From positions 1,054,001 through 1,118,000 of the forward strand of contig OZ244981.1 of assembly GCA_965223085.1 (NCBI GenBank): 64,000 bases of DNA. The letters are read 5' to 3'. Positions 9,314-18,412 of the stretch are shown one piece after another; the stretch's first letter is position 1, and every line of letters begins with the position of its first letter. The position numbers and the translations under genes are program-made. The DNA comes from CBDCVO01 sp965223085 (GTDB lineage Bacteria > Pseudomonadota > Gammaproteobacteria > Ga0077536). The notes below the pieces were generated by a model. The model was not told where the DNA came from and searched no databases. It saw nothing but the letters and a program-made list of their open reading frames with translations.

Positions 9314-9721
9314 TCAGGGACGGGTGACCTTCAAGGTCATGCCCTTTTGTTTCGTGAGGAATTTCGTCGCCTTTTGGACACGCTCACCGTTTACTGCGAT
9401 GAAGAATTCGACACCCACCGGGTCCGGCGGTGCGGAATCGGCCAGTTCCACCATCAGCAAGGCGTCGACGCCGCCCTTTGACATGTATTCTTTTTCCCAA
9501 ACATGCCCGACCATCGGTGCGCTCACTTCTTCTTCGACAATCAACTGCCCGGCAGCGTCCTTATAAGTGATCTTGATCGAACCGACGCTATTCATCAGTA
9601 CTTCGTAATTCACCCTTGATGCAGCCGACGCTTCGCTCTGGGCCATGTCCGCTTCATTGCTGCAGCCACCGAGTAGCGACAGTGCAGCAACCACTGCGAG
9701 TAATGAAAAAAGTCTGTTCAT
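9314..9721 (-). CDS. Small predicted lipoprotein
   Basis: 135 residues. The start at 9721 is preceded by AAGGGGAA and gives a lipoprotein signal peptide MNRLFSLLAVVAALSLLGGC with lipobox LLGGC, so Cys20 would be lipidated. The mature part is a small, hydrophilic domain with alternating beta-type segments (YEVLMNSVGSIKITYKDAAG). I do not recognise a family. It lies 110 bp downstream of the GATase1-AraC regulator on the same strand, so read-through transcription is possible. Upstream in-frame codons to 9832 lack a ribosome site and would hide the signal peptide. Confidence 0.65.
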   Translation of the reverse strand: MNRLFSLLAVVAALSLLGGCSNEADMAQSEASAASRVNYEVLMNSVGSIKITYKDAAGQLIVEEEVSAPMVGHVWEKEYMSKGGVDALLMVELADSAPPDPVGVEFFIAVNGERVQKATKFLTKQKGMTLKVTRP

Positions 9722-9831
9722 GCTTGTTTCCCCTTGTTTGCTGCGTGTCCTATTCGAGTCAACGATGCCATTACCTCGAGAAGACCGCTTGCCCACAGCA
9801 CGTAATAGAATCGCGTGCCGTCGCGGCGGCA

Positions 9832-10806
9832 TTACCCCGCGGCTTGTTTGCGAAACTGCGACGGCGAGGTGCCGACGCGCGCGCGGAACGTACGCGAGAG
9901 ATGCGCACTATCGGCGAACCCGCATTCGACCGCAATTTCCGACAGCAACATCCCGCTGTGCTGGACCAGCCATTTAGCCCGACTGAGCCGCAACCGTGCC
10001 CGGTATTCTTTCGCGGTGATACCGATATCGCCGATGAAACGCCGTTGTAGCTGGCGCGTACTCATCCACATTCTTTCTGAGAGTTTACCCAGTTCATCGG
10101 ACTTCGACAGGTTCTGTTCGATTAGTAGCATTGCGCGCTTTACGACCGGGTCACGGGCCGAACGACTGATGACTTGCTCCGGCTGCGGCGTATTGCCCGG
10201 CAGGGGATGATCTTCGATCATGATGCGCAGACTCTTCTTCGCCGCGGCCTGCCCCTGATGGCGTGCCACGAGCCGCGCGGCGAGATGGACGACGCTGGTA
10301 CCCCCGGCGCTGGTCAAGCGGTTCCCGTCGATGACGTAAAGGCGGTTGGAAATGGCGCGGAGATGCGGGAATTCGTGCATGAATTCGTCGCGATGGAACC
10401 AGCTGACACAGGTCGTGTAACCATCCAGATAGCCCAGGCGCGCGAGAACGAAGGATCCGGTGCATAGCCCGATGAGCGGCACCTTTGCATTGGCCGCCTC
10501 GTTCAGAAACGGCCCAATGCTGGCAGGAACTTCCTGGCCGCCGTGCAACAAACCGCCGACGACGACCACGTAGTCGAAGCGTCCGGGCTCCGTCATTGTG
10601 TCCCAGGCTTCGACCTTGACCCCACAACTCGAGGTGATCTGCTCGTTGCGATTGCCGAGCACGCTCCAGGTGCAGTTGATCGGCCGGCTCTTGTCGTCTT
10701 CGTCACCCGCAAGCCGCAAAGTGTCTATGAAACCGGAGAACGCGGTGAGGGTGAACCGCGGCATGAGGGCGAAAGCGACCCTGAGCCGCTGTTCCTGCTC
10801 GTTCAT
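9832..10806 (-). CDS. GATase1-like AraC-family regulator (GlxA/SouR type)
   Basis: 324 residues. The first two thirds form a DJ-1/PfpI-like domain with a nucleophile-elbow cysteine (GLCTGSFVLARLGYLDGY). The last 100 residues are an AraC double helix-turn-helix (LGKLSERMWMSTRQLQRRFI and LLSEIAVECGFADSAHLSR). This architecture is that of the regulators that sense quaternary amines and N-methyl amino acids (GbdR, CdhR, SouR). It is transcribed divergently from the sarcosine oxidase operon and upstream of the minus-strand hydantoinase set, so an activator responding to sarcosine or a related amine is likely. The start at 10806 (MNEQEQ) was preferred over an upstream codon at 10845 that adds 13 arginine-rich residues. 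Confidence 0.85.
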   Translation of the reverse strand: MNEQEQRLRVAFALMPRFTLTAFSGFIDTLRLAGDEDDKSRPINCTWSVLGNRNEQITSSCGVKVEAWDTMTEPGRFDYVVVVGGLLHGGQEVPASIGPFLNEAANAKVPLIGLCTGSFVLARLGYLDGYTTCVSWFHRDEFMHEFPHLRAISNRLYVIDGNRLTSAGGTSVVHLAARLVARHQGQAAAKKSLRIMIEDHPLPGNTPQPEQVISRSARDPVVKRAMLLIEQNLSKSDELGKLSERMWMSTRQLQRRFIGDIGITAKEYRARLRLSRAKWLVQHSGMLLSEIAVECGFADSAHLSRTFRARVGTSPSQFRKQAAG

Positions 10807-10955
10807 ACTGTACCTCCGCGAAATGCGCGGTTGCCGATGGGCCAACGCTACATGTTGGACGCTCAGCGTAAAACGCGTGTCGCCTCAGTTCAAGGTTCCC
10901 TCTCCACCGGATAATACACTTTAGCGATATGCCTCTTGTCGACGGAGAGAGCAAC

Positions 10956-12209
10956 GTGGGGCGCTTTTCGCTTGGTTCGCTCGTTCGCCATGCCGTTAGT
11001 GGTCACCGCCATTGGCCCGTGCAGTGGCGCTCGCCCGAACCCCAACCGGAGTACGATGTCGTTATCATCGGCGGCGGTGGTCACGGTCTCGCGACGGCTT
11101 ATTATCTCGCCAAGGAGCACCGGGTCGGGCGCATCGCGGTGCTCGAAAAAGGCTGGATCGGCGGCGGCAACACGGGGCGCAACACCACGATAATCCGCTC
11201 GAACTACCTGTGGGAAGCCTCCGCCGAGCTCTACGATCATGCCTTGAAGTTGTGGCGGAACCTGTCGACGGAACTCAACTACAACGTCATGTTCTCGGCG
11301 CGCGGGGTGCTGATGCTCGCGCACACACTGCACGATGAGCAGGTCTTCAAACGCCACGTCCACGCAAACCGGCTCGCCGGTGTCGACAACGAGTGGTTGA
11401 ATGCGGCCGAAGTCAAGTCCGTCTGTCCGCCCATCAACTTATCGCGGGAGGCACGCTATCCGGTCATCGGTGGTGCGCTGCAGCGGCGTGGCGGTACGGC
11501 GCGCCACGACGCCGTCGCCTGGGGTTACGCGCGCGCGGCCGACCGCCTTGGGGTCGACATCATTCAGAATTGCGAGGTCACGGGTATCGAGAAGGGTACT
11601 GATGGCGCCGTGTGTGCGGTGGAGACGACACGCGGTCGCATCGCGACCGGTCGGATCGGCGTCGTTGTCGCCGGTAATACCTCCATTATCATGGACATGG
11701 CCGGCGTGCGCCTGCCGCTCGAAACCTACCCCCTGCAGGCGCTGGTCTCCGAACCGGTGAAACCGGTGTTCCCGTGCGTCGTCATGTCGAACACCGTGCA
11801 CGCCTACATCTCGCAATCGGACAAGGGCGAACTCGTGATCGGCGCGAGCACGGATCAATACGTCTCCTACAGCCAGAGCGGCGGCCTCCACATCAAGACC
11901 CACGCGCTCGAGGCAATCACGGAAATGTTTCCGACATTCCGCCGCCTGCGTATGCTGCGCAGTTGGGGCGGGCGCGTGGACGTCACTGAGGATCGCTCGC
12001 CCATTATCGGCAAGACTCCGGTACCCGGTCTCTACGTCAACTGTGGCTGGGGTACGGGCGGGTTCAAGGCAACACCGGGCTCAGGCCACGTCTTCGCGGC
12101 CACGATCGCGCGCGACGAGCCCGATCCGCTGGTCACACCGTTTTCGCTGGAGCGCTTCGTTACCGGTGCGCTCGTCGATGAGGCGGCGGCCGCCGCGGTG
12201 TCGCACTGA
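10956..12209 (+). CDS. soxB: Sarcosine oxidase beta subunit
   Basis: 417 residues from a GTG start at 10956, chosen because GGAGAG precedes it and because homologues begin near RFSLGSLVRHAVSGHRHWP. An ATG at 10929 is an alternative. The FAD-binding motif IIGGGGHGLATAYYLAKEH lies near residue 40. The segment GGTARHDAVAWGYARAADRL contains a histidine in the position expected for covalent FMN attachment in heterotetrameric sarcosine oxidase. The C-terminal NCGWGTGGFKATPGSG is also typical. With alpha, gamma and delta it oxidises sarcosine to glycine, passing the methyl carbon to tetrahydrofolate. It is first gene of soxBDAG. A decayed paralogue is at 33209. Confidence 0.93.
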   Translation: MGRFSLGSLVRHAVSGHRHWPVQWRSPEPQPEYDVVIIGGGGHGLATAYYLAKEHRVGRIAVLEKGWIGGGNTGRNTTIIRSNYLWEASAELYDHALKLWRNLSTELNYNVMFSARGVLMLAHTLHDEQVFKRHVHANRLAGVDNEWLNAAEVKSVCPPINLSREARYPVIGGALQRRGGTARHDAVAWGYARAADRLGVDIIQNCEVTGIEKGTDGAVCAVETTRGRIATGRIGVVVAGNTSIIMDMAGVRLPLETYPLQALVSEPVKPVFPCVVMSNTVHAYISQSDKGELVIGASTDQYVSYSQSGGLHIKTHALEAITEMFPTFRRLRMLRSWGGRVDVTEDRSPIIGKTPVPGLYVNCGWGTGGFKATPGSGHVFAATIARDEPDPLVTPFSLERFVTGALVDEAAAAAVSH

Positions 12210-12218
12210 GGGACTACT

Positions 12219-12521
12219 GTGCTGCTCATCTATTGCCCGTACTGCGGTGAAGAACGGCCCGAACCCGAATTCGTTTACGGCGGTGAGGCGCATATCGCGC
12301 GGCCATCCGATCCGTCGACCTTGACGGACGAACAATGGGCCGAGTTCCTCTACGTGCGCTCCAACATCCGCGGCGTCCACGCCGAACGCTGGCGCCACAC
12401 GCACGGTTGCGGCCGCTTTTTCAATGCGCGGCGCGATACCGTGACCGACACCTTCGTGGTCACTTACAAAGCCGGCGAACGTCCGGACGACGGCCTGACG
12501 CCCGAGGGTAGTACGACATGA
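12219..12521 (+). CDS. soxD: Sarcosine oxidase delta subunit
   Basis: 100 residues, normal length. The zinc-ribbon CPYCG near the N terminus and the later HTHGCGRFFNARRDTVTD supply the expected Cys and His ligands. GTG start at 12219, nine bases after the soxB stop; the stop overlaps the soxA start as ATGA. The subunit is a small structural zinc protein of the heterotetramer. Confidence 0.93.
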   Translation: MLLIYCPYCGEERPEPEFVYGGEAHIARPSDPSTLTDEQWAEFLYVRSNIRGVHAERWRHTHGCGRFFNARRDTVTDTFVVTYKAGERPDDGLTPEGSTT

Positions 12522-15520
12522 CCGCACCGTTTCGGACCGCGGACGGTGGCCGTGTAGACCGTAAGCGGACCGTCGAGTTTAGGTTCGACGGGCGGTCATA
12601 CACGGGAGCCGCCGGCGACACACTGGCCTCCGCGCTGATTGCCAACGGCGTGCACTTGATCGGGCGCTCGTTCAAGTATCACCGGCCGCGCGGCATTGTC
12701 GCCGCCGGTGCCGACGAACCCAATGCCCTGGTCCACGTGCGCCGCGACGATGCCCGCGAGACCCCGAATCTGAGGGCGACGCAGGTCGAGATCTACGCCG
12801 GCCTGGATGCAGCGAGTCAGAATCGCTGGCCGTCTCTGAAGTGGGACATACAAGCTCTCAACGGATTATTGTCGCCGTTCATTCCCGCGGGTTTCTATTA
12901 CAAGACGCTCATGGGGCCCCGCTGGCTGGATGTGACGCGGACCTGGTCCAAGTGGTTCGAACCCCACATCCGCCGTGCCGCCGGACTCGGGCGGGCGCCG
13001 TCGGCATCCGATCCGGATACCTACCTCAACCGTTATGCGCACTGCGACGTGCTCGTGATCGGTGCCGGTCCGGCCGGTATCGCGGCGGCGACGAGCGCGG
13101 CGGCCACCGGCGCCGAAGTGATCCTTTGCGACGAACAGGCCGAACCCGGCGGCAGCTTGCTCTCCGAAACCACGGCCACGATCGATGGCGCACCGGCGGC
13201 GGACTGGGCTACCGGGCAACTCGCGGGCCTGGCCGACGCCGGGGTCACGGTACTGTCGCGTTCGACGGCCTTCGGTTACTACGCTCGGAACTTCGTGGCC
13301 GTGGCCGAACGGCTGAGCGAGCATCAAGCGGATTGCGCACCCGGCGCGCCGCGCGAACGGCTGTGGCAGATCCGGGTGCGCGAAGTCGTCATCGCGGCCG
13401 GCGCCATCGAACGGCCGTTGGTATTCCGTAACAATGACCGGCCCGGCATCATGCTGGCGGACGCGGCGCGTACCTACCTCAATCGTTACGGCGCGCGGAT
13501 CGGCTCGCGGGCGGTAGTCGTTACCGCCTGCGATTCAGCTTACCGCGCGGCGCTCGACCTTCACGCCGCTGGTGTGGAGATCGCGGCCTTGTGCGATCTG
13601 CGCGAAATGCCACCGGCAGCCGTGACGGAACCGCTCGAAGCGCAGGGGATCCGGATCTTGCGCGGCACCGCCGTCACCGATACCAGCGGGCGTCTGCGCG
13701 TCGCCGGCGTCACGACGGCCGCGGTAGGCGCGGTACGCGCCGCAGAGCGCATTGCCTGTGACAGTGTGCTCACCTGCGGCGGTTGGACTCCGTCGGTGCA
13801 CCTGTTTTCACAGTCACGCGGGTGCCTCGATTGGAACGCAGACCTCGACGCTTACGTCCCCGGCGTCGCACGGCCGGGGCAGCGTTCGGCTGGTGCGTGC
13901 CGCGGATTGGACGCCCTGTCGGAAGTCATCGCCGACGGTGTCGCGGTGGGCGCGGCGGCGGCCGAAGCCGCGGGATTCGCGCGTACGACGCCGGCGGTTC
14001 CATTGATCGCGAATGCGTGGTCTTATGCCGGTGGGCGGATCGGTACGACGGCGAGTCCCGGGCGCGGTTCGAAGGCATTCGTCGACTTCCAAAACGATGT
14101 GGCGGTAGCCGATATCGAACTCGCCGTGCGCGAGGGCTTCCGCTCCATCGAACACGTCAAGCGTTTCACCACCACCGGTATGGCGACCGATCAGGGTAAG
14201 ACCTCGAACCTGAACGCGCTCGCCATCGTTGCCGCGGCCACCGGTCGCAGCATCCCGGAGGTGGGACTGACGAGTTTCCGCCAGCCCTATACGCCGGTGA
14301 CGTTCGGCACGCTCGCCGGCAGCGCACGCGGCGAGTTGCTCGACCCGCTGCGCCGTCCGCCGAGCGATCCGTGGACGCGCGCGCGGGAGACTGTCTACGA
14401 AGACGTCGGGCAGTGGCGCCGGGCGCAGTATTTTCCCCACCCTGGAGAAGATCGGCGCGCCGCCGTAAGCCGCGAATGCCGCACGACGCGAGCGGCCGTG
14501 GGTCTGCTCGATGCCTCCACGCTAGGCAAGATCGAGGTGGTCGGATCCGACGCACGGGAGTTCCTCGCGCGCATGTACGTTAACGCGCTGGGCAAACTCC
14601 AGCCTGGGCATTGTCGCTATGCGGTGCTGCTGAACGAAGCAGGATTCATCATCGACGACGGTATTATCGCGTGCCTCGATGACGGTCGCTTTCATGTCAC
14701 CACCACAACCGGTGCCGCTGCTCGCGTCCTCGCTCTGATGGAGGATTACCTTCAGACCGAATGGCCGGAGCTCGACGTGTGGTTGACCTCGATCACGGAG
14801 CAGTGGGCGGCCATTGCCGTGCAGGGGCCGCAGGCGCGCGAGGTCGTACAACGCGTGTGCCACGATGTCGACGTCAGCGCCGAGGCGTTGCCGCACATGG
14901 GCGTGAGGGAACTGACCACGCTCGGCGTACCGGCGCGGATTTTCCGCGTGAGTTTCACCGGAGAACTCGGTTTCGAGATCAACGTGCCGAGCGGTTACGG
15001 CCTCGCATTGTGGCAGGCGCTGATCGGGGCCGCCGAGGCCGTTGGCGGCTGCGCCTACGGCACCGACACCATGCACGTACTGAGGGCGGAGAAAGGCTAC
15101 ATCATTGTCGGCCAGGAAACCGACGGCACCGTGGTGCCGGACGACGTCGGCCTCGGTTGGGTAATAGGCAAGAACAAGGCAGATTTCGTCGGTAAACGAT
15201 CGCTCGCACGCTGCGACATCCAACGCGACGATCGGCCGCAACTCGTTGGCCTGCAGAGCGTGGATCCGGAACGGGCACTCGAGGAAGGTTCGCAGGTGAC
15301 GAGCAGTGAGAACCCAGCGCCGGGGACCGCCGCGCTCGGGTTTGTCAGTTCGGCGTACTACAGCGCCACGCTCGAACGTCATATCGCCTTGGCGCTCGTC
15401 AGGGGCGGTCGCGCACGCGCAGGCGAGCGTCTGTTCGTGCCCATGCCGGGCGGCCCGATAAGGGTGGAAGTCGTCTCTCCGGTTTTTTACGATGCCGAAG
15501 GGAAGCGCTTGCATGGTTGA
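12518..15520 (+). CDS. soxA: Sarcosine oxidase alpha subunit
   Basis: 1000 residues, full length. Residues 1-110 are the ferredoxin-fold domain (DGRSYTGAAGDTLASALIAN, GRSFKYHRPRG). From about residue 175 comes a dinucleotide-binding domain (VLVIGAGPAGIAAATSAAA). The last about 350 residues are a GcvT-like folate-binding aminomethyltransferase domain (LLDASTLGKIEV, SFTGELGFEINVPS). This domain captures the methyl-derived formaldehyde unit as 5,10-methylene-tetrahydrofolate. The start overlaps soxD (ATGA), and the stop lies within the first codons of soxG, so translation is probably coupled. A long open frame on the opposite strand at 14522-15631 is only a shadow. Confidence 0.95.
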   Translation: MTAPFRTADGGRVDRKRTVEFRFDGRSYTGAAGDTLASALIANGVHLIGRSFKYHRPRGIVAAGADEPNALVHVRRDDARETPNLRATQVEIYAGLDAASQNRWPSLKWDIQALNGLLSPFIPAGFYYKTLMGPRWLDVTRTWSKWFEPHIRRAAGLGRAPSASDPDTYLNRYAHCDVLVIGAGPAGIAAATSAAATGAEVILCDEQAEPGGSLLSETTATIDGAPAADWATGQLAGLADAGVTVLSRSTAFGYYARNFVAVAERLSEHQADCAPGAPRERLWQIRVREVVIAAGAIERPLVFRNNDRPGIMLADAARTYLNRYGARIGSRAVVVTACDSAYRAALDLHAAGVEIAALCDLREMPPAAVTEPLEAQGIRILRGTAVTDTSGRLRVAGVTTAAVGAVRAAERIACDSVLTCGGWTPSVHLFSQSRGCLDWNADLDAYVPGVARPGQRSAGACRGLDALSEVIADGVAVGAAAAEAAGFARTTPAVPLIANAWSYAGGRIGTTASPGRGSKAFVDFQNDVAVADIELAVREGFRSIEHVKRFTTTGMATDQGKTSNLNALAIVAAATGRSIPEVGLTSFRQPYTPVTFGTLAGSARGELLDPLRRPPSDPWTRARETVYEDVGQWRRAQYFPHPGEDRRAAVSRECRTTRAAVGLLDASTLGKIEVVGSDAREFLARMYVNALGKLQPGHCRYAVLLNEAGFIIDDGIIACLDDGRFHVTTTTGAAARVLALMEDYLQTEWPELDVWLTSITEQWAAIAVQGPQAREVVQRVCHDVDVSAEALPHMGVRELTTLGVPARIFRVSFTGELGFEINVPSGYGLALWQALIGAAEAVGGCAYGTDTMHVLRAEKGYIIVGQETDGTVVPDDVGLGWVIGKNKADFVGKRSLARCDIQRDDRPQLVGLQSVDPERALEEGSQVTSSENPAPGTAALGFVSSAYYSATLERHIALALVRGGRARAGERLFVPMPGGPIRVEVVSPVFYDAEGKRLHG

Positions 15521-16070
15521 GCTTGCGTACCGCGACGCAACCTGCGGTCTCGAATTGCCGCATCGTCCGGGTAAACTCGAAGTGGCCGAACGCCGCGATC
15601 TCGCTCGCTTCTCGCTGCGCGCGGGCGACATGGTAATCGCAACGATGAGTGCCTCACTCGGTGTGTCGTTCGATCAACCACCGAATCGTGCCGCGACCGG
15701 CGAACACTACAGCGCGTTGCGCCTCGGGCCCGACGAGTGGCTGCTCTTGATCGACACAAGGCGGGCCGATGACATTATCGGGCAGATCGGCAAAGCAGCG
15801 GCAGGCAGCGCTTATGCGCTGGTCGACATCAGCCACGGTCAGGCCGGTTTCGACCTCACCGGGCCGGCCGTCGTCGATGCCCTGGCGGCGGGTTGCCCGC
15901 AAGACCTGCGCACCGCCAGCTTTCCGGTCGGAAAGTGTTCGCGCTCGATTTTTGCCAAAGCTGAAGTCGTGCTGTGGCGCAGCGCCGAGGATGCGTTCCA
16001 TCTCGAGACCTGGCGTTCATTTGCGCCGTACGTCATGCGATATCTCGCCTGCGAGACGGTGTTAGTCTAG
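15513..16070 (+). CDS. soxG: Sarcosine oxidase gamma subunit
   Basis: 185 residues from ATG at 15513, overlapping the soxA stop by 8 bases (ATGGTTGA). Typical SoxG features are LRLGPDEWLLLIDT, VDISHGQAGFDLTGPAVVDALAAGCP and the C-terminal FHLETWRSFAPYVMRYL. The protein is a GcvT-related scaffold of the heterotetramer. An upstream in-frame codon at 15492 would extend it into soxA and is not needed. Confidence 0.9.
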   Translation: MVELAYRDATCGLELPHRPGKLEVAERRDLARFSLRAGDMVIATMSASLGVSFDQPPNRAATGEHYSALRLGPDEWLLLIDTRRADDIIGQIGKAAAGSAYALVDISHGQAGFDLTGPAVVDALAAGCPQDLRTASFPVGKCSRSIFAKAEVVLWRSAEDAFHLETWRSFAPYVMRYLACETVLV

Positions 16071-16139
16071 GCCGCTACGGGCGCCGGGACGCGTGCGGAT
16101 TGGTCTCCTCAATCGAATCGAGGTTTGCGCCCGGCAATA

Positions 16140-17528
16140 ATGGCAATCAGCGTTTTTGACCTGTTCACCGTGGGTATCGGACCGTCGAGTTCGCATACCG
16201 TCGGTCCCATGCGGGCGGCACGGATGTTCGGGGAATTGCTGCAGGCCTCGGGCCGATTGACGAACGTCGATCGCTTGCGGCTCGAGTTGTTCGGTTCGCT
16301 CGGCCTGACGGGACGCGGCCACGGCTCGGACAAGGCGGTGCTGCTGGGGATCGAGGGCGAGCGCCCCGAGACGGTCGACGTCGACTCGATTCCGGCACGG
16401 CTGCAGGCGATCCGCGACGAACGGCGGATTGCCATCCTCCGATCCTACTCCGTTCGATTCGCCGAAAACGAAGACCTCGTATTCCACAAACGCGAAAAAC
16501 TGCCGCAGCACTCGAACGGCATGCGCTTCACGGCATTCGCCGCTGACAAAGTACTCGCCGAAGCAATCTACTATTCCATCGGGGGTGGGTTCGTGGTCGA
16601 AGGTGTCGCCGCCGGGGCCGGCATCCGTCCCACTGAAACGGCATTGCCGTATCCGTTCGATACGGCGGCGCAATTGCTCGAACACTGCGCGCGTACCGAC
16701 CTTCCGGTGAGCGCGATCATGATGGCAAACGAACGGGTGTGGCGCAGCGAGGCGGAAATCCAGCGGGGCCTCACCGGGATCTGGGACGTGATGCGCGAGT
16801 GCGTGGCGGCGGGCTGTCGTGCCGGCGGCAAGATGCCGGGCCTCGGGGTCAGGCGCCGTGCGGCCGATCTCCATCGGCAACTCAGTGGGCAAAGCACCGA
16901 TGCGACGCATGATCCACTGCTGATCCTCGACTGGGTGAATCTATACGCCCTGGCAGTGAATGAACAGAACGCCTCGGGCGGGCGCGTGGTGACCGCGCCG
17001 ACGAACGGTGCGGCCGGCATCATCCCCGCGGTGCTGCACTATGTCGTGAATTTCTGCGGCGGCGACGCGGACGCCGTGGTGCGCTTTCTGCTCAGTGCCG
17101 CAGCGATCGCGATCCTGTTCAAACAGAACGCATCGATCAGCGGTGCCGAGGTTGGCTGTCAGGGCGAGGTCGGTTCGGCCTGTGCAATGGCCGCCGGTGC
17201 GCTGACCGAAGTGCTCGGCGGGAGTCCCGCGCAGGTGGAGAACGCGGCCGAAATCGGTATGGAGCACAACCTCGGGCTGACCTGCGATCCGGTCGGTGGC
17301 CTCGTCCAGGTTCCCTGCATCGAACGCAATGCCATGGCTGCGGTGAAAGCGATCAACGCGGCGCGCCTCGCGCTGCGCGGCGACGGCCGCCACTTCGTTT
17401 CGCTGGATCGTGTCATCAAAACCATGCGCGACACCGGCCGGGACATGCAGGACAAGTACAAGGAGACCGCGCGCGGAGGACTGGCGGTAAACGTTGCGCC
17501 CGTTTCGGTCAATTTGCCCGAATGCTAG
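16140..17528 (+). CDS. sdaA: L-serine ammonia-lyase, iron-sulfur type
   Basis: 462 residues, the single-chain form with beta and alpha domains fused. N-terminal ISVFDLFTVGIGPSSSHTVGPMRAA is the serine dehydratase signature. Later GCQGEVGSACAMAAGAL and CDPVGGLVQVPCIERN contain cysteines expected to ligate the [4Fe-4S] cluster. The enzyme deaminates L-serine to pyruvate and ammonia. Placed 69 bp after soxG, it would drain serine formed from glycine and the methylene-folate released by sarcosine oxidase. Serine hydroxymethyltransferase, needed for that link, is not in the window. Start ATG at 16140; the upstream TTG at 16125 is unnecessary. Confidence 0.93.
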   Translation: MAISVFDLFTVGIGPSSSHTVGPMRAARMFGELLQASGRLTNVDRLRLELFGSLGLTGRGHGSDKAVLLGIEGERPETVDVDSIPARLQAIRDERRIAILRSYSVRFAENEDLVFHKREKLPQHSNGMRFTAFAADKVLAEAIYYSIGGGFVVEGVAAGAGIRPTETALPYPFDTAAQLLEHCARTDLPVSAIMMANERVWRSEAEIQRGLTGIWDVMRECVAAGCRAGGKMPGLGVRRRAADLHRQLSGQSTDATHDPLLILDWVNLYALAVNEQNASGGRVVTAPTNGAAGIIPAVLHYVVNFCGGDADAVVRFLLSAAAIAILFKQNASISGAEVGCQGEVGSACAMAAGALTEVLGGSPAQVENAAEIGMEHNLGLTCDPVGGLVQVPCIERNAMAAVKAINAARLALRGDGRHFVSLDRVIKTMRDTGRDMQDKYKETARGGLAVNVAPVSVNLPEC

Positions 17529-17757
17529 CCCGCATTGCTCACGAGCCGACATGAGATCGGGAAGCAGGTTACATAGCGGCCAACGGGTTTCTGGGCGATC
17601 TCCCATGATTTGGGATACAGTTAGTCTGCTGGCTCAGACCCGCTCATGGCGCGACGCCATGTACGCGCGGCGATGATGGGTTCGGGTTTTTTCGCGGTGT
17701 GAGACGTAGGTGGACCGGGTCACGCCAGGATCGAATGCGTCCGGATAGGAGATGGGC

Positions 17758-18412
17758 ATGTCAAAGCGCTTTGTTTTCGTGAGTGGATCTCACGCCGATA
17801 TCGGTTTCCAATTGGGGCGGCACCTCGGTGATCGCATCAGAAGAGCGCTCCAGTCCCTCGATGACGAACTCGCGGTGTTCACATTGCCGCTGCCGGTGCG
17901 CGTAAACGGGCCGAGGCGTATGCCCCGGTCATCACCGACGCGCAGCACGCAATGATCGATCTCGAGCTCGACGTGCACGAAATCGGGGTGGTGCAGCCGT
18001 CCGCGTCCCGTATCTTCCATACCAACCACTATCTGTGCCCGGCGCTTAAGGAAAAAGAGCGGCTGCTGGAATTATTGCCCGATTCGCTGCCGCGACTCGC
18101 GACGGGCACCGACATCTTGGGGAACATGAGTTCGGCGGCGATCGCGGCAATGCCATCGGGCGCGCAAAGGATTTGTTGCGCGACTACACGGACGCCCCGT
18201 CATCGATCTGCCGTCACGCCGCGGCCGAATCCGTCTACCCCAGCGACCAGCGGGAGTCGGTTGCATCAATCGTCGCGGATCCGGATCATGGTCGCATGGA
18301 AGTAGGCTTCGGCAATCCTGGCGAATTGCCGTACAAGGAATTCCGCTTCAGTAGCGCGGATCGTACCGTTTCTTCTCCCCGCATCGCGGGCGGCGAGGCA
18401 CGCGCGACATGA
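17758..18412 (+). pseudogene. Broken peptidase C45 / acyltransferase-like gene
   Basis: Three frames must be joined to follow one protein. The first, from ATG 17758 (AGGAG upstream), reads FVFVSGSHADIGFQLGRHLGD. The second, about 17905-18150, reads AYAPVITDAQHAMIDLELD and GVVQPSASRIFHTNHYLCP. The third, from about 18150, reads GDRGNAIGRAKDLLRDYTD and ends at 18412. HTNHYL followed by a GDRG-type segment is characteristic of the C45 (acyl-CoA:6-aminopenicillanate acyltransferase-like) family. The stretch that should hold the autocatalytic cysteine is missing between the first two parts. The stop overlaps the hyuA start (ATGA), so the gene was once translationally coupled to the second hydantoinase cassette. 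Confidence 0.7.

Noticed and set aside
14522..15631. Minus-strand open frame of 369 codons
   Set aside because: Antisense to soxA and soxG; low-complexity Arg/His-rich product without family signature.
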